A stretch of 64,000 nucleotides of DNA from Lachnospiraceae bacterium (GTDB taxonomy: Bacteria; Bacillota; Clostridia; Lachnospirales; Lachnospiraceae): NCBI GenBank assembly GCA_017467805.1, contig JAFUKJ010000065.1, positions 1 through 64,000 on the forward strand. Reading direction: 5' to 3'. The position numbers and the translations under genes are program-made. This document shows positions 44,946 through 54,175 of this stretch, piece after piece. The notes beneath the pieces were generated by a model. The model saw only the letters and a list, made by a program, of their open reading frames with translations. It made no database searches and was not told the origin of the DNA. How positions within the stretch are numbered: position 1 is the first letter of the stretch; the number at the start of each line of letters is the position of its first letter.

Positions 44946-44975
44946 CTTGCGGACAGGCTTAGTGCCTGACGCAAG
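44946..44975 (+). promoter_or_regulatory. Strong hairpin in front of the D,D-carboxypeptidase gene
   Basis: CTTGCG and CGCAAG enclose an inner CAGGC/GCCTG stem. It ends two bases before the first ATG at 44978 and covers the AAGG in front of it. There is no T-run. It may hide one start and favour the ATG at 44996. Confidence 0.65.
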
Positions 44976-44995
44976 GTATGAGGGATAGAAGAATT

Positions 44996-46141
44996 ATGAA
45001 TCAGAAGGTTTTAAAGAGAGTAAATGGCTATAGTAGGTTGGTTTTGGCGCTTGCTATAGCTTTTGTTGTGTTAATGACATGTGGCATGAAGGCGTCAGCA
45101 GCGGAGTATAGCGTGACACCTTTTGCGGCATATATGTATACGGGAGATGAGGCAGAGATATTTACGGAGCCTGATCCGACTACCTTAGCAACAGTATTTC
45201 CTGGGGATTTACCTATTCAGATTACAGGAATCACATCAAACGGTTATTATCAGATTCTGGTAAATGGAGTAACCTACTATGCACATAGCGGTGCATTGTC
45301 TACTAAGACAGGTACTACGGCATATAAGCTCACTTCTGTGGATGCCAAGGCAGCTTTGGTAGCAGATATGGCTACAGGAGAAATCATTTATCAGCAGAAT
45401 ATGCTGGATAGACTGGTGCCTGCAAGCACTACGAAGGTAATGACGGCATTATTGGTATTAGAGTCGATTTCGCAGGGAAACATTGCATTAGATACTCCTG
45501 TTGTGGTATCATCAACTGCGCTGGCAGGAGTTCCAAGTGATGCCAGTCATGTGAATCCGCGTCTGAAGGCAGGAGAGGTTATGAATGTACTTTCTCTTTT
45601 GGAAGCAGTTATGATAAAATCGGACTGTCATGCTTGTAATGTATTAGCAGAGCTTGTGGCAGGCAGTGTTGATAATTTTGTAGCATTGATGAATATGAAA
45701 GCAACAGCTCTTGGCTGTGTGGATACGAACTTTGTAAATGCATCGGGTTATCCTGCTAATAATCACTATACGAATGCGTATAGTTTGTCGTTGATTATGC
45801 GAGAGGCAATGAAGTATCAGACCTTTCAGACGATTATTAGTTTGAAGACGGTTGAGATTCCAGCGACAAACTTAAGTAAAGCCCGTACCTTGGAGAATAC
45901 GAATGCACTGATATTAGCAGGCGATTATTATAATCCATATGTGATTGGCGGAAAGACAGGCTATTGTAAGGCGTCTAAGAACTGTCTTATGACAGCAGCT
46001 GTGAAGGATGGAAAGGGATTAATTACAGTAATACTTGGTGCGGAAACGAATGAGATGACGGATGGAGCGGTATTAAAGCAGCAGTTTAGTGAGACAAATA
46101 AGCTGATTGAGATTGGCTTTGCAGCGCTTGGAGCGTCATAG
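44996..46141 (+). CDS. Serine-type D-Ala-D-Ala carboxypeptidase family protein (DacF-like) with SH3-like domain
   Basis: A 381-residue exported protein: signal peptide (about residues 12-36), SH3-like domain (~40-105) and an S11 penicillin-binding-protein domain. PASTTK (Ser144 to Lys147) and GGKTGYC (Lys320) supply the first and third catalytic motifs. The second motif, normally SxN, reads S-D-C (residues 209-211), so the asparagine is replaced by cysteine. It should trim peptidoglycan stem peptides if active. The start at 44996 has GAGGG upstream; 44978 is an alternative that lies behind a hairpin. Confidence 0.82.
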   Translation: MNQKVLKRVNGYSRLVLALAIAFVVLMTCGMKASAAEYSVTPFAAYMYTGDEAEIFTEPDPTTLATVFPGDLPIQITGITSNGYYQILVNGVTYYAHSGALSTKTGTTAYKLTSVDAKAALVADMATGEIIYQQNMLDRLVPASTTKVMTALLVLESISQGNIALDTPVVVSSTALAGVPSDASHVNPRLKAGEVMNVLSLLEAVMIKSDCHACNVLAELVAGSVDNFVALMNMKATALGCVDTNFVNASGYPANNHYTNAYSLSLIMREAMKYQTFQTIISLKTVEIPATNLSKARTLENTNALILAGDYYNPYVIGGKTGYCKASKNCLMTAAVKDGKGLITVILGAETNEMTDGAVLKQQFSETNKLIEIGFAALGAS

Positions 46142-46168
46142 GCTATTTAGAAAGGTAAGATTTTAGAG

Positions 46169-47320
46169 ATGGATAAGAAACAGGAAAAATGTCCTTATGT
46201 GGAAAGATGTGGTGCTTGTAATTTAGGTAAGGTACCTTATGAAGAGACTTTGGTTGAGAAGAAGAAGTGGGTAGAGGAGTGTATCGGAAAGCACTGTAAG
46301 GTGATTCATGATGTAGCAGGTATGTATTACCCATATCATTATCGTAATAAGGTACATGCGGTATTCGGCAGACAGAAGGATAAGGTAATTTCAGGTACCT
46401 ATGCAGAGGGTACGCATACCATCATTCCAATAGAGGATTGTCAGATTGAGGATGCACAGGCTTCAGCAATTATTAAAACAGTAACAGAACTGATTAATTC
46501 CTTTAAGCTTTGGGTATATAATGAGGATACGGGACGTGGTCTGATGCGCCATATTCTGATTCGTAAGGGAATGTCTACAAAGCAGATTATGGTAGTGTTG
46601 GTAACTGCTGCGCCTGAGTTCCCGCATAAGAATAACTTTGTAGATGCTTTGAGAAAGCGTCATCCTGAGATTACAACTATTGTTCAGAATATTAATTCCC
46701 AGCAGACTACAATGGTGCTTGGGGATAGGAATAAGCCGCTCTATGGACCTGGATATATCGAGGATGTGTTATGTGGCCTAAGATTCCGTATTTCGCCGAA
46801 TTCCTTCTATCAGATTAATTCTGCGCAGACACAGGTACTGTATAAGAAGGCAATTGCGGCAGCGGCTTTAACAGGCAAGGAAACAGTGATAGATGCGTAT
46901 TGCGGTATTGGTACTATCGGTATGGCGATGGCTTTTAAGGCTGGAAAGGTGCTTGGTATTGAGCTTAACAAGGATGCCGTGAAGGATGCAAGAGCTAATG
47001 CCAAGAGAAATCAGATTCAGAATATCCACTTTGTGGCAGCAGATGCTACAGATTATATGATAGAGATGGCAGAGGAGGGTAAGACTGTTGATGTGGTAGT
47101 GATGGATCCGCCTCGTAGCGGTAGCACGGAGGAGTTTATCATGGCAACAGCAGATATCAATCCTTCCAGAGTTGTTTATATCTCTTGTAATCCTGAGACA
47201 CTTGGCCGTGACCTTGGATGGTTTAAGAGAGAGGGCTATCAGGCGAAGGAAGCTTGGCCTGTAGATTTATTCTGTCACACCAATCATTGTGAGTGCGTGG
47301 TGTTGTTGGAGAAGAGATAG
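46169..47320 (+). CDS. rlmD: 23S rRNA (uracil-C5)-methyltransferase, RlmD/RlmCD family
   Basis: A 383-residue RumA/TrmA-type enzyme. The N-terminus has CPYVERCGACNLG, cysteines for a [4Fe-4S] cluster. The methyltransferase part has VIDAYCGIGTIGMAMA for SAM, MDPPRSG and the nucleophilic cysteine in VVYISCNPETLGRDL. It methylates a uracil of 23S rRNA. A separate TRAM domain is not visible at the N-terminus, so it is a short form. AAAGGT precedes the ATG. Confidence 0.88.
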   Translation: MDKKQEKCPYVERCGACNLGKVPYEETLVEKKKWVEECIGKHCKVIHDVAGMYYPYHYRNKVHAVFGRQKDKVISGTYAEGTHTIIPIEDCQIEDAQASAIIKTVTELINSFKLWVYNEDTGRGLMRHILIRKGMSTKQIMVVLVTAAPEFPHKNNFVDALRKRHPEITTIVQNINSQQTTMVLGDRNKPLYGPGYIEDVLCGLRFRISPNSFYQINSAQTQVLYKKAIAAAALTGKETVIDAYCGIGTIGMAMAFKAGKVLGIELNKDAVKDARANAKRNQIQNIHFVAADATDYMIEMAEEGKTVDVVVMDPPRSGSTEEFIMATADINPSRVVYISCNPETLGRDLGWFKREGYQAKEAWPVDLFCHTNHCECVVLLEKR

Positions 47321-47333
47321 AAAAATTGGTATA

Positions 47334-47376
47334 AAACAGGGATATGTAACGACGGAAGTGTACATATCCCTATTTT
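47334..47376. terminator. Bidirectional terminator after rlmD
   Basis: GGGATATGT (47339-47347) pairs with ACATATCCC (47362-47370), with an A-rich left side and TATTTT on the right. It lies between convergent genes. Confidence 0.8.
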
Positions 47377-47381
47377 AATGT

Positions 47382-47588
47382 CTAATCTTCTTCAAAAGAA
47401 AATAGCTCTTCCACAGTGGTATCAAATACCTTGGCAATATCCATGGCAAGCTTGAGGGATGGGTTATACTGTCCCTTTTCAATGCGGATAATGGTCTCAC
47501 GACGCACATCTACAAGCTCTGCAAGGGTATCCTGCTTCATGTCGAATTTTGCACGATATTCTTTGATTTTTGTTTTCATTGTAGGCAT
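47382..47588 (-). CDS. XRE-family helix-turn-helix regulator (YozG-like)
   Basis: A 68-residue protein that is almost entirely a Cro/C1-type [30 protein letters not shown]. Short regulators of this kind often pair with a membrane protein gene, as here. GGTGA precedes the minus-strand ATG at 47588. Three palindromic sites lie at the promoter of the upstream membrane gene, so this protein probably represses the pair. Confidence 0.82.
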   Translation of the reverse strand: MPTMKTKIKEYRAKFDMKQDTLAELVDVRRETIIRIEKGQYNPSLKLAMDIAKVFDTTVEELFSFEED

Positions 47589-47600
47589 GGTGTCACCGTC

Positions 47601-48071
47601 CTATTCTAAGTTACATTTCTCTAAGATAATAAAGATAATATTTTCCACTAGCTGTGAAAACATAAAAATAGTGATTGGAAGACGTAAATTATCTATGAAA
47701 TCGCCTGTAAATGCAAAGCTGAAATCCTTAATACACCACATTGCTAATATGATGCATAAGATACAGATGTATTTGGAAATATAACCAGCTTTGTATTTAT
47801 TGTGTGATGAAAGTTCATCCCCTTTTTCTGTATTTTTAGTTTGAGCTATAGCTAGAATGCCTATTATGATTAGGAGTATAGACGATGCAGATGATATGAA
47901 CAGGGGTAGAGGAACTGGTGCTAAATAATCTTCTGCTGTGAAAATAATTTGATTCTTGATAAACATTACAATGTTAATAACAACTAACGTTGCCTCGAGA
48001 ATAGCTGACCACGCGGCATTTTTTACAAGAGAGGTTTTCTTGGGTTTATTCATTGTTCCTGTAGTTTCCAT
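47601..48071 (-). CDS. Hypothetical membrane protein, partner of the XRE regulator
   Basis: A 156-residue protein with four hydrophobic segments (about residues 20-40, 50-75, 95-115 and 125-150). I recognise no family beyond the general DUF-type membrane partners of YozG-like regulators. The start at 48071 is chosen because AAAGGAG lies 9-10 bases upstream. The regulator gene begins 12 bases after its stop. Confidence 0.7.
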   Translation of the reverse strand: METTGTMNKPKKTSLVKNAAWSAILEATLVVINIVMFIKNQIIFTAEDYLAPVPLPLFISSASSILLIIIGILAIAQTKNTEKGDELSSHNKYKAGYISKYICILCIILAMWCIKDFSFAFTGDFIDNLRLPITIFMFSQLVENIIFIILEKCNLE

Positions 48072-48110
48072 AAGTATATTCTCCTTTGTGTAAAATAGAT
48101 TAGTAAACAC

Positions 48111-48189
48111 GTGATATATTTGTCACTTGATGTGATAAATATATCACTATGTATTATACTTGTCAATAGAAAAGTGATAAATACATCAC
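48111..48189 (-). promoter_or_regulatory. Promoter with three phased 16-bp operators
   Basis: On the minus strand TTGACA (complement of 48161-48166), 17 bases, then TATATT (complement of 48138-48143). Three near-identical palindromes of type GTGATAAATAYATCAC lie at 48111-48126, 48132-48147 and 48174-48189. Their starts are 21 and 42 bases apart, that is two and four helical turns. The middle one covers the -10 box. They are probably sites for the XRE regulator encoded by this operon. Confidence 0.85.
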
Positions 48190-48401
48190 ATTTTGTATGG
48201 GACTATTAGTAGTATGAAGATAAAACTTTTCCCGATACAAGATTGGTAGATATTGGCATAATAAAACTTCGTTAAAATATACACAAATATTGAAAAATAA
48301 CTGTCAAAGGAATAAAATATAAATAGATTTCTGAAAGCGATGATTGGTTTATAAAAGGAGTTTTCAGAGACTTACAATATATTTAGTCAGGAGTGGTGAA
48401 T

Positions 48402-50108
48402 ATGAAGACAAAGTTAAACGAGATGAGGATCAAAGCAAGATTGACGTATACGTTCAGAATGATTTTGATTATGACAAGTGCGGTCGCAATTGCAGGGATG
48501 ATTTTCATATTCTTTATGAATAGCCAGTACAGTCATACCCTTACATATTATGCGTTTCCGCAGGGAGACATTGGACTTGCCATGAATGAATTTGCGGAGG
48601 TACGAAGTGCGACGAGAGCCGTAATTGGTTACGAGGAGCAGTATGCAATAGACGAAGCTATGGCGCAGCATGACGAAGCGGTGGCAGAGCTTGAGAAATA
48701 TATGGCTTTGATTGAGCCTACTATGGTAACGGCAGAAGGAAAAGCTTCTTTTGCGGCGATTCAGGATGCTTTAGCGGCATATTACGAGGTAGAAGCACAG
48801 GTTTTAGAGATTGGTGCCACAACGGATCAGGAATTATGTGCGCAGGCACAGGAGATGGCACTTCATGAATTGACAGATGTATATAATGCAGCAGATGCTA
48901 CATTTATCGCATTAATGGATGTTAACGTGCAGAAGGGCGATGCCAGCCATGATATGCTGGAAATGTTGGAAATTATATTATTTATCGTAATGATTGTTAT
49001 ACTGGTAATGGCAGTTTCTATTTCAACTAAGCTTGCAGTGACAATTTCTAAGGGAATTGAAAAACCATTAAGCGCGATGCAGGAGCGTTTGAAGAGCTTT
49101 GCAGAGGGTGATTTATCTTCGCCATTTCCAACAGTTGATTCAAAAGATGAAATTGCGGATATGGTAGAGCAGGCTCAGGTTATGGCGAGCAGATTAAATC
49201 AGATTATTGAAGATGTAAGCTATCAGACAGATGAAATGGCAGAAGGTAATTTTGCTGTTAGAACAAAGATGGAAGCGCAGTATACAGGTGATTTTATGAA
49301 TCTGCTTACAGCGATTCGTAAGATGAAGAGTGAGATGAGCAAGACCTTGACAGAGGTTGATGACGCAGCAAGACAGGTTTCAGATGGCTCTACACATCTT
49401 GCAGAGGCGGCGCAGTCATTGGCAGAAGGTTGTACTGATCAGGCTGCATCGGTTCAGGAGATTCAGGCAACAGTAGATAGCCTTGTAGATGGCGTAAAGG
49501 ATACGACCAGACAGGTAGAAGAGTCATATTCTCAGGCGCAGAAGTATGCAGACGAGGCGGAAAAGAGTCGCGTACAGATGGAAGCTATGATGGATGCAAT
49601 GCAGCGTATTAACGATACATCGACACAGATTCAAAATATCATCGGTGAGATAGAGGATATTGCGGAGCAGACGAATCTGTTATCTCTGAATGCGGCAATC
49701 GAGGCTGCAAGAGCAGGTGAGGCAGGTAAGGGCTTTGCGGTGGTTGCAGACCAGATTAGAAATCTTGCAGAGCAGAGTGCGAAGTCTGCAGTAGACACAA
49801 GAGCTTTAATAGAAGGTTCCTTAAAGGAAGTAGATGAGGGTAATAAGGTTGCAATGAAGGCAACTGAATCAATGAAGCTGATAGTAGAGGGAGTTAAGCA
49901 CATTGCTGAAACTTCAAAGCATATCAGTGATTTGTCGGTAGAGCAGTCAGAGGCAATTGAGCAGGTAGATGTGGGAATCAGTAAGATTTCTGAGGTTGTA
50001 GAAGCAAACTCTGCAACAGCACAGGAAACATCTGCTACAAGTGAGGAGCTTGCAGCACAGGCAGCTACTATGAGTGATTTGGTAAGCAGATTTAAGGTAA
50101 TGAAATAA
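48402..50108 (+). CDS. Methyl-accepting chemotaxis protein
   Basis: A 568-residue receptor: membrane span 1 (about 20-42), a four-helix-type sensor domain, span 2 (about 188-210), a HAMP domain ([22 protein letters not shown]) and a cytoplasmic signalling helix bundle. The hairpin tip [23 protein letters not shown] is the fully conserved contact for CheA/CheW. AGGAGTGG precedes the ATG at 48402. The ligand is unknown. It is a stand-alone gene. Confidence 0.93.
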   Translation: MKTKLNEMRIKARLTYTFRMILIMTSAVAIAGMIFIFFMNSQYSHTLTYYAFPQGDIGLAMNEFAEVRSATRAVIGYEEQYAIDEAMAQHDEAVAELEKYMALIEPTMVTAEGKASFAAIQDALAAYYEVEAQVLEIGATTDQELCAQAQEMALHELTDVYNAADATFIALMDVNVQKGDASHDMLEMLEIILFIVMIVILVMAVSISTKLAVTISKGIEKPLSAMQERLKSFAEGDLSSPFPTVDSKDEIADMVEQAQVMASRLNQIIEDVSYQTDEMAEGNFAVRTKMEAQYTGDFMNLLTAIRKMKSEMSKTLTEVDDAARQVSDGSTHLAEAAQSLAEGCTDQAASVQEIQATVDSLVDGVKDTTRQVEESYSQAQKYADEAEKSRVQMEAMMDAMQRINDTSTQIQNIIGEIEDIAEQTNLLSLNAAIEAARAGEAGKGFAVVADQIRNLAEQSAKSAVDTRALIEGSLKEVDEGNKVAMKATESMKLIVEGVKHIAETSKHISDLSVEQSEAIEQVDVGISKISEVVEANSATAQETSATSEELAAQAATMSDLVSRFKVMK

Positions 50109-50121
50109 TTCAGGTATGATA

Positions 50122-50151
50122 AAAGGCGGTTCAAGAGTGAACCGCCTTTGC
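50122..50151. terminator. Bidirectional terminator
   Basis: AAAGGCGGTTCA and TGAACCGCCTTT form a perfect 12-base stem with an AGAG loop. The T-run is on the minus strand (TTTTAT), so it mainly serves the CPBP gene. Confidence 0.85.
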
Positions 50152-50154
50152 TAA

Positions 50155-51117
50155 TTAACAAGCTTCCATTGGCTTCTTCTTCCAAAAGTATAAAATCAAT
50201 GTACCTGCAATAAGAACGATTGATACAGAAAGGCTTCCTTCTAAGCCAAAGCTGCCACCGCTGAATAGCTCTTTTCCATCGACTGTAGCTGTGGAAAGCA
50301 ATGCGCCGTCAACAGGATTGCCGCTAACCAGAATGCCGTAGAAGTTGCCCTGTACAAAATTCCAAATAGAATGAAGTGCGCCAATGCCCCAAAGGCTTCC
50401 TCTGCGAATAAAATATACAGAAGCAAAGATTCCAAACAGAATAAGGTTAATAAAGGATAATGTAGTAATTCCGCTGTTTCCGAGATGTAATATGGCAAAT
50501 ACGAGAGCATTAGCAAGTATAGCAGCATACATAGGATACCTTCTTGCATAAGAAACCATGAAGTAGCCTCTGCAAAGTACTTCTTCTGCCATACCCTGAA
50601 TCATAAAGCCTAATAAATACAGAATAAATAAGCCCAGTGAAAATGTAGGCGAGATACCTTCAATCTTTAATCCGCCTGTAACGACTCCGATTAATACAGC
50701 AATTGAAAAAATTACAAAACCTACAACGGCACCAATCAGGTATTCTTTTATCATACCTTTCTTAACAAATCCCATGGTAGACATTTTTCTCTTCTGTATT
50801 AATTTACAGAACAGGCAGGCTACAACAATCATCATTATTTCCGAAAAAAGCATGATGAGAAACATAACGTTGTTGGTAGCGATAGTCATAGAGGCTTCCA
50901 TAATGGCAGCTATATCACCAGACTGTACAGCACGCATATAATCTGCGTCACTAAAAGCAATAATCATTGTTGCAGGAGTCTGAATGATACCCATAAACAT
51001 ATTACAGGCAAAAAAAACTGCGATGAATACCAAAATTTCAAGTATCCAGTTCATTCCTTTTTTGGCCGCGGCTGCATCTTCTACGAACTGCGGTCTTTTA
51101 AATAAATCTTTACTCAT
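50155..51117 (-). CDS. CPBP-family intramembrane metalloprotease
   Basis: A 320-residue protein with about eight membrane spans. The family motifs are [13 protein letters not shown] (EExxxR) and FAILHLGN (the F-x3-H motif), in the correct order for CPBP/Rce1-like proteases. In bacteria these enzymes act in bacteriocin immunity, peptide maturation or signalling; which applies here is unknown. The start at 51117 follows AAGGAG on the minus strand. It has its own promoter, divergent from the GH43 gene. Confidence 0.85.
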   Translation of the reverse strand: MSKDLFKRPQFVEDAAAAKKGMNWILEILVFIAVFFACNMFMGIIQTPATMIIAFSDADYMRAVQSGDIAAIMEASMTIATNNVMFLIMLFSEIMMIVVACLFCKLIQKRKMSTMGFVKKGMIKEYLIGAVVGFVIFSIAVLIGVVTGGLKIEGISPTFSLGLFILYLLGFMIQGMAEEVLCRGYFMVSYARRYPMYAAILANALVFAILHLGNSGITTLSFINLILFGIFASVYFIRRGSLWGIGALHSIWNFVQGNFYGILVSGNPVDGALLSTATVDGKELFSGGSFGLEGSLSVSIVLIAGTLILYFWKKKPMEAC

Positions 51118-51182
51118 ATAAACTCTCTCCTTAGATAAATTATGTAAACTTTCACACGATAACGTAAGAAAGTTGCAAGGGT

Positions 51183-51211
51183 ATTGTAGCATGTAGTTTA
51201 CATAATTTCAA
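51183..51211 (-). promoter_or_regulatory. Promoter of the CPBP gene
   Basis: On the minus strand TTGAAA (complement of 51206-51211), 17 bases, then TACAAT (complement of 51183-51188), preceded by TGC (extended -10). Confidence 0.7.
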
Positions 51212-51248
51212 TAAATACACAAGGAATCTGTTCGGAAATGGGAAAATA

Positions 51249-51257
51249 TGCTACAAT
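51249..51257 (+). promoter_or_regulatory. Promoter of the GH43 gene (extended -10)
   Basis: TGCTACAAT, an extended -10 box, with no good -35. An 11-base stretch around it (ATGCTACAATA) is the mirror image of the divergent promoter's -10 region. Confidence 0.55.
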
Positions 51258-51293
51258 ATTTTTGATGGGTTACATAAGTTTGGGAGGTACTTT

Positions 51294-53534
51294 ATGAGAA
51301 GATTGAATAAGAAATTTTTATGTCTTGTATTGGCGGGATGTATGACGATGCAGTTAACTGCTTGCGGTGGCTCGAATACGACTGATACAAGTACAACACC
51401 AGAGACAGCAGTTGAGTCTTCGACACAGGTGGAGTCGGCATCTGTGGCAGAGACAACAGAGACAGAGGAAACACAGGTAGTAGAGGAGACAGGCTATGTA
51501 TTTACACCAACCTCATCTGACCTTGTGCCGATGGATTATGATGTGAAGGTAGCGGCTAACCGTAATGATGACGGCAGCAAGAAGTATGTGACAAGCGAGA
51601 TTACACCGACGATTTGCTATGACAACCTTTCGCTTGGATATCTGACAGAGGATGCGAAGACTTATACTCTTGAGCTTGTTGAAGGAGCAGTAGACAGTGT
51701 AGAGGTGTCTGCCATTGATGAGAATTATGCAAGTATCAGTGTGGAAGAATTGGCAGCTTGGAATGAGGCAAGTAATACATTAACCGCAAATCAAAGTGCT
51801 GCTAAGAATGGCAAGGTATTTTTGGATTTGAAGAAGGGCAGTGATGTGGTATTTACAGTATCCGTCAATGTTGCCGCAGCCTATCCTTCAGACCCTGACT
51901 ATGATATTGATAAAGAAACCATGGATAATGGTGAGTTTGAGTTCCTTTGGAATGAGTATGACGGTAACTGCAATGTTCATGATCCGTCCTTAACAGAGGT
52001 AGAGATTGACGGACAGCGTTACTACTATATGGTACAGACAGGCTGGGAGGGCGGTAATCAGATTCGCCGTTCTACCGATTTGTTCCATTGGGAGCATCTT
52101 GGCTATACAACACCTTCCGCAGATAAGATGGAAGAGTATGGCTGGACCGAGATGAATGATTGGATGCTTAAGGATGCATCTAAGTGCCAGTATTGGGCAG
52201 CAGATATTGTGCCTGCTTCTTATGGTGGATACTGGTTATATACATGTGTGGTAAACTCAGCAGTGGATGAAGAAAAGCATGACAGAGTATGTACAGTGCT
52301 TGCGTGGTCGCCAACCTTAGAGGGTGGTTCCTTCCAGTATGTGGGATGTATTTTGCAGTCTATCAGTGATTACGCGCAGGATGCTTTATATTACAATGTG
52401 GTAGCACTTGACCCACAGGTAGTATATGATGCAGACGGTAATATGTACTTAACCTTTGGTTCCTTTGGCGCGGGTACTTATATGATAGAGCTTGACCCTG
52501 AGACAGGACTTCGTAAGGACGGTATCAATGAGTGGCTTTCAGAGGATATCATTAATACCTATATGGAAGAGGCAAGAGCAACTGGTATTGGTGATGTTCA
52601 CTCGTACTATGGAAGACATATGACCTACTGTGCAGAGGGTAGCTTGATTACACATCAGTATGATGTTCCTATCGTGGCTGAAGATGGTACAGTAACAGAG
52701 GTTAAGGACGATTATTATTATCTGATGACTTGTCTTGGTGTATTATCAAGAAACTATGTACTTTTTACAGCAAAGAGTGATGATATTACTTCATTTACTA
52801 ACTTAAGCGGTGACCCTATGGCATCTGGTTGGATTGGTAAGGAGCTTGTAACGGGCTTATTCCCACCATTGTCAGGTTATCGAAAGGATTTGGATAGAGA
52901 AGGCTATATTACAACTGCAGAGCGCATCGAGGGAAGTACGGAGTATATTGCGATGTCATCCTTCAAGTGGGCTGATTATGATTTTGATATTCATGCACCA
53001 GGGCATGGTGATTTATATACTACAAGCGATGGTGTCAATATTGCACAGCTTATGGTTAGAACATTGGCTTATCAGGCAGATAAGACTGGAGCTTGTGATA
53101 ATGGACATCCACTGGCAGCATCAAGTACAAAGTTCATGCAGCAGGCACATCAGTACTATATTAATTCTGTTGGTGATATTGTCATCAATGCAAACCGCTA
53201 CGCAGGTGAGGTTGACCGCCCTGTAACACAGGAAGAGTTCCTGTCATTTGCAGAGAACGGAGAGTTCCAGATGGTGCTTGCGGGTGACCCATATGTGACA
53301 ACAGAGGCAATATATGTGAATCTCAATACAGATGGAACTATCAGCGGAAGTGCAACAGGTACATGGATGATGTATGGCGATAATTACATCAAGTTAGTAG
53401 TAGACGGATATGATACCTACTATGGTGTGGTAGGCGTGTCATGGCTTGATAATAAGGGATGTGTGGGAACAACAGTAACAGCCATGGGACAGACTACAGG
53501 ATGGCCGTTATATATGAACAGTGAGACAGAATAA
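51294..53534 (+). CDS. GH43-like arabinanase-type lipoprotein
   Basis: A 746-residue exported protein. The signal ends in the lipobox LTAC (Cys24), then a Thr/Ser/Glu linker. A beta-rich domain (about 70-195) precedes the five-bladed GH43 propeller. Candidate catalytic residues are Asp230 in NVHDPSL (base), Asp373 in LDPQVVYD and Glu448 in CAEGSLITH (acid). The last ~90 residues resemble the C-terminal beta-domain of extracellular endo-1,5-alpha-arabinanases. It probably cuts arabinan side chains of plant pectin at the cell surface. It is monocistronic. Confidence 0.8.
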   Translation: MRRLNKKFLCLVLAGCMTMQLTACGGSNTTDTSTTPETAVESSTQVESASVAETTETEETQVVEETGYVFTPTSSDLVPMDYDVKVAANRNDDGSKKYVTSEITPTICYDNLSLGYLTEDAKTYTLELVEGAVDSVEVSAIDENYASISVEELAAWNEASNTLTANQSAAKNGKVFLDLKKGSDVVFTVSVNVAAAYPSDPDYDIDKETMDNGEFEFLWNEYDGNCNVHDPSLTEVEIDGQRYYYMVQTGWEGGNQIRRSTDLFHWEHLGYTTPSADKMEEYGWTEMNDWMLKDASKCQYWAADIVPASYGGYWLYTCVVNSAVDEEKHDRVCTVLAWSPTLEGGSFQYVGCILQSISDYAQDALYYNVVALDPQVVYDADGNMYLTFGSFGAGTYMIELDPETGLRKDGINEWLSEDIINTYMEEARATGIGDVHSYYGRHMTYCAEGSLITHQYDVPIVAEDGTVTEVKDDYYYLMTCLGVLSRNYVLFTAKSDDITSFTNLSGDPMASGWIGKELVTGLFPPLSGYRKDLDREGYITTAERIEGSTEYIAMSSFKWADYDFDIHAPGHGDLYTTSDGVNIAQLMVRTLAYQADKTGACDNGHPLAASSTKFMQQAHQYYINSVGDIVINANRYAGEVDRPVTQEEFLSFAENGEFQMVLAGDPYVTTEAIYVNLNTDGTISGSATGTWMMYGDNYIKLVVDGYDTYYGVVGVSWLDNKGCVGTTVTAMGQTTGWPLYMNSETE

Positions 53535-53546
53535 TATATTAAGTAG

Positions 53547-53585
53547 ATAGGCAAACCTATGTAAAGGTTTGCCTATTCGGTTTTA
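53547..53585 (+). terminator. Terminator after the GH43 gene
   Basis: ATAGGCAAACCT (53547-53558) and AGGTTTGCCTAT (53565-53576) form a perfect 12-base stem, followed by a short T-run (TTTT) a few bases later. Confidence 0.75.
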
Positions 53586-53632
53586 TGGTATCTTTTCTTA
53601 TATATTGGAGAATACTACTTATAGCATATTAA

Positions 53633-53683
53633 GTGCAAGAATTGCACCAAGTCTTGACAAAAGTGCAATTTCTGCACTAATAT
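53633..53683 (+). promoter_or_regulatory. Promoter with two operators for the HTH-MntA gene
   Basis: TTGACA (53654-53659), 18 bases, TAATAT (53678-53683). GTGCAAGAATTGCAC (53633-53647) lies upstream of the -35, and GTGCAATTTCTGCAC (53663-53677) fills the spacer. Centres are 30 bases apart. Autoregulation by the HTH domain of the gene product is the likely use. Confidence 0.8.
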
Positions 53684-53701
53684 GAATGTGGAGGTGTAAA
53701 T

Positions 53702-54175
53702 ATGGGTAAGATCAAAGAAATGAGATTAGATAAAAACATGACGCAACAAGAAGTTGCAGATTTAGTTGGGATTTCATTGCGTTCTTATAAATCATATGAA
53801 AATGATGAAAATAAGGAAGGAACAATTAAATACAAGTATATTATTGAGCAGTTAGAAAAAATTAACTTTATCGATGAAGATCATGGAGTATTGACCATAA
53901 AAGATATTGAGAAAAAATGTTCAAAAGTATTGGAGCAGTATGATGTAAGCTTTTGCTACTTGTTTGGTTCTTATGCTAAAGATAAGGCTACACCTACTAG
54001 TGATGTTGATTTGCTTCTTTCATCAAATGTGAAAGGATTGAAATTTTATGGATTAGTTGAGGAATTGCGGATTGCACTTCGAAAAAGGGTAGATGTTCTC
54101 GATATAAATCAATTAAAAGACAATCTGGAATTAACAGAGGAAATACTAAAAGATGGAGTACGAATTTATGGATAA
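53702..54175 (+). CDS. HTH-fused MntA-type nucleotidyltransferase antitoxin
   Basis: A 157-residue fusion. Residues 1-55 are an XRE helix-turn-helix (MTQQEVADLVGISLRSYKSYE), and residues ~65-155 are a minimal nucleotidyltransferase with the exact GS-x10-D-x-D motif (Gly89, Ser90, Asp101, Asp103). MntA antitoxins of this type AMPylate and silence the HEPN RNase HepT. A HepT remnant follows directly and overlaps by eight bases, so this was once a full MntA-HepT pair. The HTH domain adds DNA binding for self-control. GGAGG precedes the ATG. Confidence 0.85.
   Translation: MGKIKEMRLDKNMTQQEVADLVGISLRSYKSYENDENKEGTIKYKYIIEQLEKINFIDEDHGVLTIKDIEKKCSKVLEQYDVSFCYLFGSYAKDKATPTSDVDLLLSSNVKGLKFYGLVEELRIALRKRVDVLDINQLKDNLELTEEILKDGVRIYG

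Noticed and set aside
48111-48189. Three direct repeats considered as a small CRISPR array
   Set aside because: The repeats are 16-bp palindromes overlapping a promoter, with spacers of 5 and 26 bases; they are operators.
48320-48350. Possible SigD (flagellar sigma) promoter before the chemoreceptor
   Set aside because: TAAA and GCGATGAT are present but the spacing is wrong (12-13 or 20 instead of about 15) and the -10 is a poor match.
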